This document shows positions 54,443-63,396 of a stretch of 64,000 nucleotides of DNA, one piece after another. The position numbers and the translations under genes are program-made. Positions within the stretch are counted from its first letter, which is position 1. Every line of letters starts with the position of its first letter. Under the pieces are notes generated by a model. That model ran no database searches. It had not been told where the DNA came from and saw only the letters and a program-made list of their open reading frames with translations. Origin of the DNA: Chryseobacterium sp. Leaf404 (GTDB taxonomy: Bacteria; Bacteroidota; Bacteroidia; Flavobacteriales; Weeksellaceae); assembly GCF_001424145.1 (NCBI RefSeq), contig NZ_LMQM01000011.1, positions 304,476 to 368,475 of the forward strand, read 5' to 3'.

Positions 54443-55807
54443 ATGGAAAACAAACTTCAGACATCCGAAAATCCGCAAGAACAGAAGCAGTTTCAGGATA
54501 AAAGACCGTCGTCTGCCAATCCGTTGGAAGAGCTGAACAGAATTGGAGGCTTTGGCTTTATAGAATCTGTTGTGGATGGCATTGCCAATATGAATCCTAC
54601 GAGAAAAGCGAGAAAAGAAATATTCTTAAATGATTCTAATAAATCTGATGAAAGGAAAGAACTTCTTCAGAAAATAAATCTTTGGGTAGAGCTTCTGGAA
54701 GGAAGCGAAAACGCCGAAAAAATGGCCGAAACCTGTAAAAACAAAGCCCAAAGTGCTGAGAACAATTTAAAAATTAATCTTAAAAACGCCTTAGATTCTG
54801 TTCGTCAGTTGGAAACTTCATACCGCACAGTCGCTCAGTTTTATAAAAATACTGAGCTCGATAAAGTAGACAATGTAAGCATCGTCAACGCAAGTCTTGA
54901 TCAGGTTTCAGATCTTGATAATCCTGTATTTATTGATGCGATTGCAGATGAGTTTAAACAGTATTATGATCGTCTGGATCTTAGGGACAACTACTCTATT
55001 CTGGCCATTCCGGGATATTTGGGTTCAAATAAAGTTGTAGAAAAATGGGCTAAGATATGTAATGAAAATAAGGTAATGATGGTTACCGATTTTGCCAATC
55101 TTGACAAACCGGATGATGTGGTAGATCTTTTCCACTCTGCAAATCTTACAGGTGGTGAACTTCACAGAAGTAACGTCATTATGACCTGCAACTGGCTTGT
55201 AGGAAGAGGTAGAGCTGAAGAAGTGGGCGAAGAAGAAAATGTGGAACTGCCACCATCCACTTCACTGGCAGGAAAAATTCACAAAACTTTGATGTCTCAG
55301 GTGGCTGCCGGTAAAAAACACGGTAACATTAACGAAGTAGATGCTGTAAAATTTGATTTAAAGAAAAGTGAAATTTCTCAGCTTGAAAAGATGGGTCTTG
55401 TGCCAATGGTTAACGAGTATGGAAAAATCATGGCGTTCTCAGCAAAAACATTGTTTACAGGCGATAACATCGGTCTTCAGACCTATTCTGTAGTTCGTGT
55501 TTTTGATTATGTAACCAAAGTTTTACTCGATTTCTTAAACAGAAGAGCTTTCGAAAACTGGAATGCAAGAAACGAAGATGATCTGAGAAGACAAATCGTG
55601 AGCTTCCTTGACGGAATCAAAGGAGCAGATAAACTTATCGAAAAATTCAAAATCGTAAGATTTGAGCAGGATAAAGTGAATAAAGACAGAGTTTGGTTAG
55701 ACATCAGGCTTACTCCTTATTTTCCTACAAAAAGTTTTGTTATCAAACTTGACGGTCACAAAGGCGATGACGGAAACGAGTGGGATGCAGAATATATTCA
55801 GGATTAA
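54443..55807 (+). CDS. tssC: Type VI secretion sheath large subunit TssC (subtype iii, DUF5458)
   Basis: I use the ATG at 54443 (MENKLQTSENP); an earlier TTG would overlap tssB. The 454-residue protein fits the DUF5458 large sheath subunit of Bacteroidota T6SS, with the central domain GYLGSNKVVEKWAKICNENK (about 193-212) and the C-terminal handshake region RLTPYFPTKSFVIKLDGHKG. It assembles with TssB into the contractile sheath. No other tss gene (tssD/Hcp, tssE, F, G, H, K, N-R) lies within this window, so the rest of the machine would have to be encoded elsewhere. A terminator follows. Confidence 0.87.
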   Translation: MENKLQTSENPQEQKQFQDKRPSSANPLEELNRIGGFGFIESVVDGIANMNPTRKARKEIFLNDSNKSDERKELLQKINLWVELLEGSENAEKMAETCKNKAQSAENNLKINLKNALDSVRQLETSYRTVAQFYKNTELDKVDNVSIVNASLDQVSDLDNPVFIDAIADEFKQYYDRLDLRDNYSILAIPGYLGSNKVVEKWAKICNENKVMMVTDFANLDKPDDVVDLFHSANLTGGELHRSNVIMTCNWLVGRGRAEEVGEEENVELPPSTSLAGKIHKTLMSQVAAGKKHGNINEVDAVKFDLKKSEISQLEKMGLVPMVNEYGKIMAFSAKTLFTGDNIGLQTYSVVRVFDYVTKVLLDFLNRRAFENWNARNEDDLRRQIVSFLDGIKGADKLIEKFKIVRFEQDKVNKDRVWLDIRLTPYFPTKSFVIKLDGHKGDDGNEWDAEYIQD

Positions 55808-55826
55808 TTTAATTATAATAAATCAT

Positions 55827-55866
55827 AAAAACAGACTGTCATTTTTGGCGGTCTGTTTTGTTTTGA
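55827..55866 (+). terminator. Terminator of tssBC
   Basis: AAAACAGAC and GTCTGTTTT form a stem around a 14-base loop, followed by GTTTTG. Confidence 0.8.
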
Positions 55867-56010
55867 TCTAATTCAATATGTGAAAAAATTGATTGCTAGC
55901 TAAAGTAAGAGAAACTTTGAATTTTTTGTATATTTTGCAAGCTTTTGAAATTTCTTACTGTAATTAATTCTTTTGTCGCTTCAGCGGTTTCAAAACATTT
56001 CATATTTAAG

Positions 56011-56018
56011 TATCTTTG
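56011..56018 (+). promoter_or_regulatory. -7 box of the mutY promoter
   Basis: TATCTTTG fits TAnnTTTG. It lies 25 bases before the proposed TTG start at 56043 and shows that starts further upstream would not be transcribed. Confidence 0.5.
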
Positions 56019-56042
56019 CACTTTACTATTGAGATTCTTTAC

Positions 56043-57077
56043 TTGAAACCAAAAAAAAACTCCACAGACTTTCTACACATCGGAAACAAAATCCAGAACT
56101 GGTACACCCAAAATGCCCGAGATTTACCTTTCCGAAATACAAAAGATCCCTATAAAATATGGATTTGTGAAATTGTGTTTCAGCAAACCAGAATTGCTCA
56201 GGGTTTGGGACATTATAACAGGTTTATTGAAAGATTTCCGGATATAGAAACTTTGGCGGAAGCCGATGAAAACGAAGTAATTCTTTATTGGAAAGGTTTG
56301 GGATATTACTCCAGAGCCATCAATATTCATAAAGCTTCAAAGCAGATTATGACGGAGTTTTCGGGGAAATTCCCGTCTGATTATGATGATATTTTAACGT
56401 TAAAAGGAGTGGGAAAATACACGGCTGCTGCTGTTTCGAGTATTTGTTTCGGGGAAAGAAGACCTGCCGTTGATGGAAATTTCTACAGAGTTTTAAGCAG
56501 AATATTTGCTGATGATTTCGATGTTTCTCAAACAAATGCATTTCCCTATTTTTCTGAATTGGCTTTTTTAATTATGCCCGAAAACGCTGGCGATTTTAAT
56601 CAGGCGATGATGGATTTGGGTTCGGAAATCTGTAAACCGAAAAACCCAGATTGTGGCGATTGTCCTGTAAAAGATGATTGTCTTGCTTCTGCACTCGGGA
56701 AAGTCTCAGAATTTCCTCAAAAGACAAAAAAAGTGAAAGTTGAAAATCTTTCATTGAAATATTATTTTGTTCACAGAGACGGAAAATTTATCATTCAGCA
56801 ACGTGGCGACGGCTTTATCTGGAAAAAACTGTATGAATTTTTACCTGAAATATCATCAGAACTGATTCCGTTTATAAAAAATTTTAAAATAATCAGTCAT
56901 AAACTTACGCACAGGAATCTCAGCATCGAAATTTGTGATACTGAAATAACTTCTGAAACCGTTTGGAATGAATTGATTTCCGATAAAAATTTCATTATTT
57001 CCGACTTTAAAGATTCTCAAAATAGATCATTTCCCAAACCGTTGGAAAATTATATTCAAAACACATTGAAAGACTGA
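56043..57077 (+). CDS. mutY: A/G-specific adenine glycosylase
   Basis: I start at TTG 56043 because the -7 box at 56011-56018 puts earlier codons outside the message; no ATG is available. The 344-residue protein has the catalytic Glu in WICEIVFQQTR (about 36), a helix-hairpin-helix LKGVGKYTAAAV (about 114-125), the catalytic Asp in AVDGNFYRVLSRIF (about 138) and the iron-sulfur ligands C-x6-C-x2-C-x5-C in CKPKNPDCGDCPVKDDC. A Nudix-like 8-oxoG recognition domain ends the protein. It removes adenine mispaired with 8-oxoguanine. Confidence 0.92.
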   Translation: MKPKKNSTDFLHIGNKIQNWYTQNARDLPFRNTKDPYKIWICEIVFQQTRIAQGLGHYNRFIERFPDIETLAEADENEVILYWKGLGYYSRAINIHKASKQIMTEFSGKFPSDYDDILTLKGVGKYTAAAVSSICFGERRPAVDGNFYRVLSRIFADDFDVSQTNAFPYFSELAFLIMPENAGDFNQAMMDLGSEICKPKNPDCGDCPVKDDCLASALGKVSEFPQKTKKVKVENLSLKYYFVHRDGKFIIQQRGDGFIWKKLYEFLPEISSELIPFIKNFKIISHKLTHRNLSIEICDTEITSETVWNELISDKNFIISDFKDSQNRSFPKPLENYIQNTLKD

Positions 57078-57109
57078 AATTTGTCTCTTAAAATCTAAAA
57101 TCTAATTTG

Positions 57110-57117
57110 TATTTTTG
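57110..57117 (+). promoter_or_regulatory. -7 box four bases before the gldD start
   Basis: TATTTTTG fits TAnnTTTG and ends four bases before the ATG at 57122. A TTTG at 57080-57083 is 26 bases upstream, slightly too far for a -33 element. Confidence 0.5.
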
Positions 57118-57121
57118 CCGG

Positions 57122-57679
57122 ATGATAAAAAAAGTCAGTTTTATTTGTGCATCTGTTGTACTTATTTCATGTGGAAAGGAGACAACACCGAAACCTTTTG
57201 GTGAATTAAGATTAGAATATCCAGCACCAAAATATCAGAAGATGGATAAAAACTGTAATTACAGCTTTGAATATTCAGGTTTCGCCAATCTCAGTGACGC
57301 AAAACGTCCCTGCTGGTATTACCTTAATTACCCGAAAATGAAGGCAAAGGTTTTTATATCATACTACCCTATTCAGAATAATTTTGACGATCAGGTAGCT
57401 GAAGCCGAGAAAATGGTTTACAGACATACCGTAAAAGCAAGTTCTATCGATACAAAATCATTCGAATATCCTGAAAGAAAAGTCTACGGAAATTTTTACG
57501 AACTGAAAGGCCAGACTGCCGCCAACATCCAGTTCTATGCAACAGACAGTACAAAACATTTTGTAACGGCTTATCTCTATTTCAACTCAAGACCGAAACC
57601 GGATTCTTTAGCGCCTGCTGTAGATTACATCAAGAAAGACCTGATGCACATTTTGGACACTTTTGAGTGGAAAAAATAA
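57122..57679 (+). CDS. gldD: Gliding motility lipoprotein GldD
   Basis: From the ATG at 57122 (MIKKVSFICASV) the lipoprotein has 185 residues and a lipobox LISC (Cys17). The mature protein carries GldD-like features: a Pro-rich start (FGELRLEYPAPKYQ), paired Cys, and PCWYYLNYPKMKAKVFISY (about 64-82). In Flavobacterium johnsoniae GldD is needed for gliding and for the type IX secretion system, and it lies in the periplasmic or outer-membrane part of the machine. Here it follows mutY, a neighbour also common in Flavobacteriia. No other gld gene is in the window. Confidence 0.88.
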   Translation: MIKKVSFICASVVLISCGKETTPKPFGELRLEYPAPKYQKMDKNCNYSFEYSGFANLSDAKRPCWYYLNYPKMKAKVFISYYPIQNNFDDQVAEAEKMVYRHTVKASSIDTKSFEYPERKVYGNFYELKGQTAANIQFYATDSTKHFVTAYLYFNSRPKPDSLAPAVDYIKKDLMHILDTFEWKK

Positions 57680-57785
57680 AAATAAATAATAAACATATCA
57701 ATATGAAACCGCTTTTAACTTTTTATAAGAAAAAAATTAAATAAAAATCTGCGGAAACATATAAAAAGAAAATAAACATAAAAAT

Positions 57786-58709
57786 ATGAAACTTTTAGTA
57801 GTAGGAAGTGTAGCATTTGATGCAATTGAAACCCCATTTGGTAAAACAGATAAAATTTTAGGTGGCGCAGCTACTTACATCGCAATAACTTCATCAATTT
57901 TAGGTGTAAAATCAGGAATTGTTTCTGTGGTGGGAGGAGATTTCCCACAGGAATATCTTGATATGTTCAGCAAAAGAGACGTTAATCTTGAAGGCCTGGA
58001 AATCGTGAAAGACGGAAAGACATTCTTCTGGTCTGGGAAATATCACAATGATTTGAATTCTAGAGATACTTTGGCTACCGAAGTGAATGTTCTGGAAAAC
58101 TTTGATCCGAAAATTCCAGATTCTATGCAGGATGCAGAGGTTTTATTGCTTGGAAACCTTCACCCCGGCGTTCAGCTTTCGGTTTTGGAGAAGATGAAAA
58201 ACCGTCCGAAACTTACAATTCTGGACACGATGAACTTCTGGATGGATACAGCGATGGATACTCTGAAACTGATGATTGCCAAAACAGACGTGATCAGTAT
58301 TAATGATGAAGAGGCAAGACAGCTTTCAGGCGAATATTCTCTGGTAAAAGCAGCGAAGAAAATTCACGAGATGGGACCCAAATACGTAATCATCAAAAAA
58401 GGGGAACACGGAGCAATTTTATTTGGTGAAGGAAAAATCTTCGCCATCCCGGCACTTCCACTGGAGGAAGTTTTTGATCCAACAGGAGCCGGTGATACTT
58501 TTGCAGGTGGTTTTGCTGCTTACATTGCTAAAAAAGGTACATTTGATTTCGATACAATGAAGGCTGCCCTGATCGTAGGTTCTGCGATGGCATCTTTCAC
58601 GGTAGAAAAATTCGGAACGGAAAGAATTGAAGAAGTAGAAGAAACTGACGTTTATTTGAGAATAAAACAGTTCAAAGAATTAACTACTTTCGAAATCGAT
58701 CTTGCTTAA
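57786..58709 (+). CDS. PfkB family sugar kinase
   Basis: A 307-residue ribokinase-fold enzyme. An N-terminal substrate part (GSVAFDAIETPFGKTDKILG) precedes the ATP/anion-hole signature DPTGAGDTFAGGFAAYIA (about 234-251), which includes the catalytic Asp. Family members phosphorylate ribose, fructose, adenosine and related sugars; this one is often annotated only as PfkB/sugar kinase in Bacteroidota, and I cannot name a substrate. It lies alone between gldD and the foldase gene, 86 bases upstream of the latter. Confidence 0.85.
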   Translation: MKLLVVGSVAFDAIETPFGKTDKILGGAATYIAITSSILGVKSGIVSVVGGDFPQEYLDMFSKRDVNLEGLEIVKDGKTFFWSGKYHNDLNSRDTLATEVNVLENFDPKIPDSMQDAEVLLLGNLHPGVQLSVLEKMKNRPKLTILDTMNFWMDTAMDTLKLMIAKTDVISINDEEARQLSGEYSLVKAAKKIHEMGPKYVIIKKGEHGAILFGEGKIFAIPALPLEEVFDPTGAGDTFAGGFAAYIAKKGTFDFDTMKAALIVGSAMASFTVEKFGTERIEEVEETDVYLRIKQFKELTTFEIDLA

Positions 58710-58766
58710 TCATTGGTTTTAAGAAATATTTATAATAAAAAATTTAGTACGTTTCATTAAGAATTC

Positions 58767-58774
58767 TAAATTTG
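58767..58774 (+). promoter_or_regulatory. -7 box of the foldase gene
   Basis: TAAATTTG fits TAnnTTTG and lies 21 bases before the ATG at 58796. Confidence 0.45.
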
Positions 58775-58795
58775 CAACTTGTTTAATAGTAAAAA

Positions 58796-60160
58796 ATGAT
58801 AAATAAATTTAAAATTGCTTTTCTTTTAGGTATTTTCGCGATGCTTTTCTCGGTAAACACCTCAGCTCAGCTAAAGAAAGGTCAATTGGTAGATGGGATT
58901 GCTGCGGTAATTGGCGATGAGATCATCCTTGAATCTGATGTTGAAGAACAGCTTAATTACGCAAAACAGCAAGGTGCGGCAGAAACCAACAAATGCGAAT
59001 TTCTTGAAAACCTTCTCAACAATAAACTACTTGTAGTTCAGGCAAAAAAAGATACGCTTATTGAGAACCGTTCTGCAGCCATTAAGGAGCAGGCAAATGC
59101 AAAGTACAACCAGCTTATTTCTCAGTTTCCGGACGAGAAAACAATGCTTGCAGCTTACAAATTCCGTAATCAGTATGAGATGAAAAATGCCATCGAAAAA
59201 ATTGATACCGATCAATATTACGGACAGGCAAAATATCAGAGAATTACTGAAAAAGCAGACGTTACTCCTAATGAAGTAACAGATTTTTACAATCAGTTTA
59301 AAACTCAGCTTCCGCAGATTAAAGACGAAGTTTCTCTTTCTCAGATTTTTATGTATCCAAAATTAACGGAAAAACATAAAGACGAATTAATTGCAAGACT
59401 GAAAAAAATAAAAGCAGACATCCAGGGTGGTGAATCTTTCGAAAGCCAGGCAAGAATTTATTCTGAAGACAAAGGTTCCGCTGCTACGGGAGGTTTGATG
59501 AAAAACGTTTTCAAAGGTCAGATGGTAAAGCCTTTCGAGGCTGCAGCACTGAATCTTCAGGAAGGCGAAATTTCTGATCCTGTAGAGTCTGAATTTGGTT
59601 ATCACATTATTCAGCTGGTGAAAAAATCAGGTAAAGCTTACGATGCGCGTCATATCCTTTTAATGGCAACACCAAATGAGGAAGAGATTGCTTCTGCAAA
59701 GGTAAAATTAGACAGCATCCGAGGTTTGATTCAGTCTGGAAAAATTACTTTCAAAGAGGCAGCCTTCAAGTTTTCTGATGATAAAAGAACAAAATTCAAT
59801 GCAGGAGTAATTCCTGGTGCGGACGGTTCCAACAAAATCGAAAGAGAAGGTATCCCGGGAACCATAACGTACGAATTGGCAGGTCTGAAAAAAGGAGATA
59901 TCACAACAGCATTTGATGATAAGGACGAAAGAGACAGAGTTGTGGTAAAAATTGTAAAAATTGAAGATGACATCGCTGCTCACCAGATTACTTTGGAAAC
60001 AGACTACGACAGAATTAAGCAACTGGCTTTAAACAGACGCCGAAATGAAATGGTAGAGAAATATGTGAACGAAAAAATCCCTACTACATTTGTATCAATC
60101 GACGGACGTTACAACTGCGAATTTAAAAGCAACTGGAAGAAAGCTTCCATTTCTAAATAA
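58796..60160 (+). CDS. SurA-like peptidyl-prolyl isomerase
   Basis: A 454-residue periplasmic protein with a signal peptide (about 1-24, ending TSAQ), a SurA-type N-terminal chaperone region (VDGIAAVIGDEIILESDVEE) and two parvulin-type PpiC domains (about 170-280, with GGLMKNVFKGQMVKPFEAAA, and about 280-390). It should assist folding of outer membrane proteins in the periplasm. It has its own promoter box and a clean terminator. E. coli SurA has the same order of domains at a similar length. Confidence 0.88.
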   Translation: MINKFKIAFLLGIFAMLFSVNTSAQLKKGQLVDGIAAVIGDEIILESDVEEQLNYAKQQGAAETNKCEFLENLLNNKLLVVQAKKDTLIENRSAAIKEQANAKYNQLISQFPDEKTMLAAYKFRNQYEMKNAIEKIDTDQYYGQAKYQRITEKADVTPNEVTDFYNQFKTQLPQIKDEVSLSQIFMYPKLTEKHKDELIARLKKIKADIQGGESFESQARIYSEDKGSAATGGLMKNVFKGQMVKPFEAAALNLQEGEISDPVESEFGYHIIQLVKKSGKAYDARHILLMATPNEEEIASAKVKLDSIRGLIQSGKITFKEAAFKFSDDKRTKFNAGVIPGADGSNKIEREGIPGTITYELAGLKKGDITTAFDDKDERDRVVVKIVKIEDDIAAHQITLETDYDRIKQLALNRRRNEMVEKYVNEKIPTTFVSIDGRYNCEFKSNWKKASISK

Positions 60161-60166
60161 ATCTTT

Positions 60167-60192
60167 AAACCTTCTTAAATGAAGGTTTTTTT
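60167..60192 (+). terminator. Terminator of the foldase gene
   Basis: AAACCTTC and GAAGGTTT pair around a six-base loop and are followed by more T. Confidence 0.85.
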
Positions 60193-60264
60193 ATGCCATA
60201 AAGATTAGTTTTAGTATTTTTATCAGGTTTGTACAGTAACATTGATTTCATTTAAAAATAAAAT

Positions 60265-61209
60265 ATGCAGGCAGAGCAAAACAGAATCACGCAACTTTTT
60301 AATATTCAATATCCTGTCATTCAGGCTGGGATGATTTGGCATTCCGGCTGGAGGCTTGCTTCCGCAGTATCCAACTCCGGTGGTTTGGGACTGATAGGTT
60401 CCGCAAGTATGTATCCCGATGTTTTGCGGGAGAATATCCAGAAATGTAAGCAAGCTACAGATAAACCTTTCGGAGTGAATGTTGCCCTGCTCTATCCTAA
60501 TTTAGATGAAATTATTCAGATTATTTTAGAAGAAAAAGTAGAAATTGTTTTCACCTCAGCAGGGAATCCCAAACTTTATACAGAAATACTTCAGAAAGAA
60601 GGCATAAAAGTCGCTCATGTGGTTTCATCTACCAAATTTGCTGTAAAATGCGAAGAGGCAGGGGTGGACGCCATCGTAGCAGAAGGCTTTGAGGCAGGCG
60701 GTCATAACGGACGGGACGAGACCACCACACTGTGTCTTATTCCCAATGTTAAAAAACATATTTCGAAGCCTCTAATCGCTGCCGGCGGAATTGCCTTAGG
60801 CTCCCAAATGAAAGCTGCGATGATCTTAGGCGCAGACGGGGTGCAGATTGGCTCCAGATTCGCAGCGACGGTGGAAGCCAGCGCCCACGACAACTGGAAA
60901 AATAAAATCACGGAGCTTAAAGAAGGCGATACGCATCTCACACTGAAAGAGCTTGCTCCGGTACGTTTGGTTAAAAATAAATTCTTTAATGAACTGGAGG
61001 AAATATATAACCAGGGGCGGAACAAAGAAGCTTTGAATGCAACTCTGGGCAGAGCGCGCGCAAAACTTGGGATGTTTGAAGGAAATTTGGACGATGGAGA
61101 GCTGGAAATTGGTCAGGTTTCGGCGCTCATTGATGATGTGCTGCCGGTAGAGGATGTAATGATAAATCTCATCAAAGAGTTTAATGATTGCCGGGTACCA
61201 CATTTATAA
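60265..61209 (+). CDS. Nitronate monooxygenase family flavoprotein
   Basis: A 314-residue FMN-dependent TIM-barrel enzyme of the 2-nitropropane dioxygenase/nitronate monooxygenase family. Signatures are QAGMIWHSGWRLASAVSNSG (about 18-37), the FMN region EGFEAGGHNGRDETTT (about 138-153) and the phosphate-binding GGIALGSQMKAAMILGADGV (about 174-193). The general-base His is present in AGGHNG. It may oxidise nitronates, or act as an NADH:quinone reductase or enoyl reductase like other members; substrate unknown. The NrtR-like regulator gene follows 80 bases downstream and might control or share its transcript. Confidence 0.85.
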   Translation: MQAEQNRITQLFNIQYPVIQAGMIWHSGWRLASAVSNSGGLGLIGSASMYPDVLRENIQKCKQATDKPFGVNVALLYPNLDEIIQIILEEKVEIVFTSAGNPKLYTEILQKEGIKVAHVVSSTKFAVKCEEAGVDAIVAEGFEAGGHNGRDETTTLCLIPNVKKHISKPLIAAGGIALGSQMKAAMILGADGVQIGSRFAATVEASAHDNWKNKITELKEGDTHLTLKELAPVRLVKNKFFNELEEIYNQGRNKEALNATLGRARAKLGMFEGNLDDGELEIGQVSALIDDVLPVEDVMINLIKEFNDCRVPHL

Positions 61210-61289
61210 GTGCTTTTGAGTTATATTTTATTTAAAAAAAAATTCGATATTAGCAGAATATAATTTTTAGCCAAATTTTCTCAAGTCAA

Positions 61290-62039
61290 ATGGATTCTAA
61301 ACAGCAATTTTTAAATATATCTGATGAAGCGAAAGAGATATATCTTTCACATATTTCTGCAGATCCCGTAATTTTCGGGTTTGAAAATAACGAGCTCAAA
61401 GTTCTTCTCGTGAAAATGAATTACCGCAACAAATGGCTTCTGCCGGGAGGTTACATAAGAAAAGATGAAGATTTGGACGATGCAGTGCAGAGAATTATAC
61501 AGGAGAGATCTGGTCTTTCTGACGTCTATCTGCAGGAATTCGGGATTTTTGGTAAAAAAAGCCGCAGTGAAGAATATTTTGAAGATTTTGATGATACGCT
61601 TTTTCACAAACAGCGCTTTATCTCTGTAGGATATCTGGCTCTCTACAACCCGTCAAGCAGTGATCTGGTGAAAGATGAGCTCAGCCAGTCATGCGAATGG
61701 GTCTATCTAAGCCAGCTGAATGATTTTGACCTGGCAATGGATCACCGTGAGATTATTGAGAAAGCACTGCTTGCCCTGAGAGAAAAAATTGCAATCAGAC
61801 CAATAGGTTACAACCTGCTTCCGGAAAAATTTACTCTGTCTGAAATTCAGAAACTTTATGAAACTATTTTGGGTAAAGAATTAAACAGAGGGAATTTTTA
61901 CCGCAAGATAAAAAACTTAGGCATCCTCAAAAAGCTGGATGAGCAGAGACGCGGAGGCGCTCACAAGTCTCCCGATCTCTATACCTTTGACGAAGAAAAC
62001 TACAGAAAAGCCTTAGAAAACGGACTTACCAACTGGTAA
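61290..62039 (+). CDS. NrtR-type regulator with degenerate Nudix domain
   Basis: A 249-residue protein with an N-terminal Nudix fold (about 25-150) and a C-terminal winged helix (about 165-245; KFTLSEIQKLYETIL; NFYRKIKNLGILKKLDE). The Nudix box (G54-x5-E60-x7-R68-x-x-x-E72-x-x-G75) has Ile69 and Arg73 in place of two of the conserved Glu residues, so hydrolysis is unlikely and ligand sensing is more probable. NrtR family members respond to ADP-ribose, sugars or related ligands. It sits between the NMO gene and a divergent FAD oxidoreductase, either of which could be its target. Confidence 0.85.
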   Translation: MDSKQQFLNISDEAKEIYLSHISADPVIFGFENNELKVLLVKMNYRNKWLLPGGYIRKDEDLDDAVQRIIQERSGLSDVYLQEFGIFGKKSRSEEYFEDFDDTLFHKQRFISVGYLALYNPSSSDLVKDELSQSCEWVYLSQLNDFDLAMDHREIIEKALLALREKIAIRPIGYNLLPEKFTLSEIQKLYETILGKELNRGNFYRKIKNLGILKKLDEQRRGGAHKSPDLYTFDEENYRKALENGLTNW

Positions 62040-62082
62040 TCTGATTTTTCAGTCTGCATCTCAGGAAATACATTTCTGATTC

Positions 62083-63288
62083 TCATCTTCCAAATTTGAA
62101 GTACTCTGAAAGGGGGTGTTTTTTCCCTTTCATAAACGCTGAGGCCATTTCCATACCTGTTACCGAGAATGTAATTCCGTTTCCGCCAAATCCGCAGACG
62201 AAGTAAGAATTTTTAAAATTTTTGTGCCCGCCAATGTAGGGTAAGCCATCATCAGTTTCACCAAAAGTTCCGGCCCATACAAAATCTGTGTAGAAATGTT
62301 CACCGGGTTTTATTCTTTTAAGATTTCTCAGAATTTCTTTTTCTTTTTTGCCCAAAAGAGCATCTCTTTTTTCGGCATTATCAAAATCTTCGTCACCGCC
62401 ACCTATTAAAAAACGTCCGTCATCTGTACTTCTCATGTAGAGGTAAGGCTCATCTGTATTCCAGATCAGCATATTTTCGATGCTTTTAAACCCTTTCGGA
62501 TTAACCTCCGATACTAAGGCAAAAGTACTTTTAAGATTTACAAAATTTTCTTTAATTAATTCTTTCGCTTCATACCCTACACAGTAAATGATTTTCTTTG
62601 CAGCAATGGTAAATCCGCTTGTGGTTAACGCAAGATTGTGATCTTTAAGATATTTTACAGACCGGAGCTCGGTTTTATCATAAATTTCAATCCCTGATTT
62701 TTCATTAAATCTTAGAAGTTCGTGAGAAAATTTAAAGGCATCAATACTTCCGCCAGATTTGGATAAAATTCCACCGTAGGTATTGGTGATTTCGTATCTT
62801 CTTTCAATTTCCCGCGAAGAAAGATATTCAACTTCAAAACCTGCTTTGCGCCGTGCTTCAAACTCCTGTTCCAGCCAGTCTGCATCTTTCTTTCTTGCTG
62901 CATAGTAAAGAGACATTTTTTTTCGGAATCCGGATCTCGATTTGATGGTCTTCACGAGTTCGGCAATATCATTTATTGATTTTTCACAAGCTTTGTAGCA
63001 CTCTACAGCTGCCTTTTCACCGATCATTTGAGACATTTTGTACAAAGGAACATCAATTTCGTACTGAAGCATTGAGGTTGTTGCAGAAGTGCTCCCATTA
63101 CAGATTTCTCTTTTATCAATAAGAATTGTGGAGTATCCGTCTTTAATCATCTGATGGGAAATGAGGCTGCCTGTGATGCCTCCTCCAATGATCAGCACAT
63201 CACATTTTTTATCTTCTTTCAGAGACGGATAGGATGAAATAAGACCATTTTTAATCAACCAGAACGGTTCATTAGATTTAAGATCCAT
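62083..63288 (-). CDS. FAD-dependent amine/amino-acid oxidase-type oxidoreductase
   Basis: A 401-residue DAO-fold flavoprotein with the FAD motif IIGGGITGSLISHQM near residue 33. The substrate domain has SMLQYEIDVPLY and the C-terminal FAD contact is GGNGITFSVTGMEMA (about 371-385). The family includes glycine/sarcosine oxidases, gamma-glutamylputrescine oxidases and glycerol-3-phosphate dehydrogenase-like enzymes. Without substrate-site detail I give only the fold. The gene is convergent with the NrtR regulator and divergent from the STAS-like gene at 63397. Confidence 0.83.
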   Translation of the reverse strand: MDLKSNEPFWLIKNGLISSYPSLKEDKKCDVLIIGGGITGSLISHQMIKDGYSTILIDKREICNGSTSATTSMLQYEIDVPLYKMSQMIGEKAAVECYKACEKSINDIAELVKTIKSRSGFRKKMSLYYAARKKDADWLEQEFEARRKAGFEVEYLSSREIERRYEITNTYGGILSKSGGSIDAFKFSHELLRFNEKSGIEIYDKTELRSVKYLKDHNLALTTSGFTIAAKKIIYCVGYEAKELIKENFVNLKSTFALVSEVNPKGFKSIENMLIWNTDEPYLYMRSTDDGRFLIGGGDEDFDNAEKRDALLGKKEKEILRNLKRIKPGEHFYTDFVWAGTFGETDDGLPYIGGHKNFKNSYFVCGFGGNGITFSVTGMEMASAFMKGKKHPLSEYFKFGR

Positions 63289-63396
63289 AGTTTAATTTTT
63301 TTAAGGGGATTATCAACAATCAAGCCTTTTTTCCTTCAAAACAGATTGGTTTAATTATTGTTTAAACTGAACCACCCAAACATTAAAAATTAATAT

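Noticed and set aside
57703-57744. A 13-codon frame (MKPLLTFYKKKIK) between gldD and the PfkB gene
   Set aside because: Too short, with no promoter box found and no other support. Lysine-rich frames are expected by chance in AT-rich DNA.
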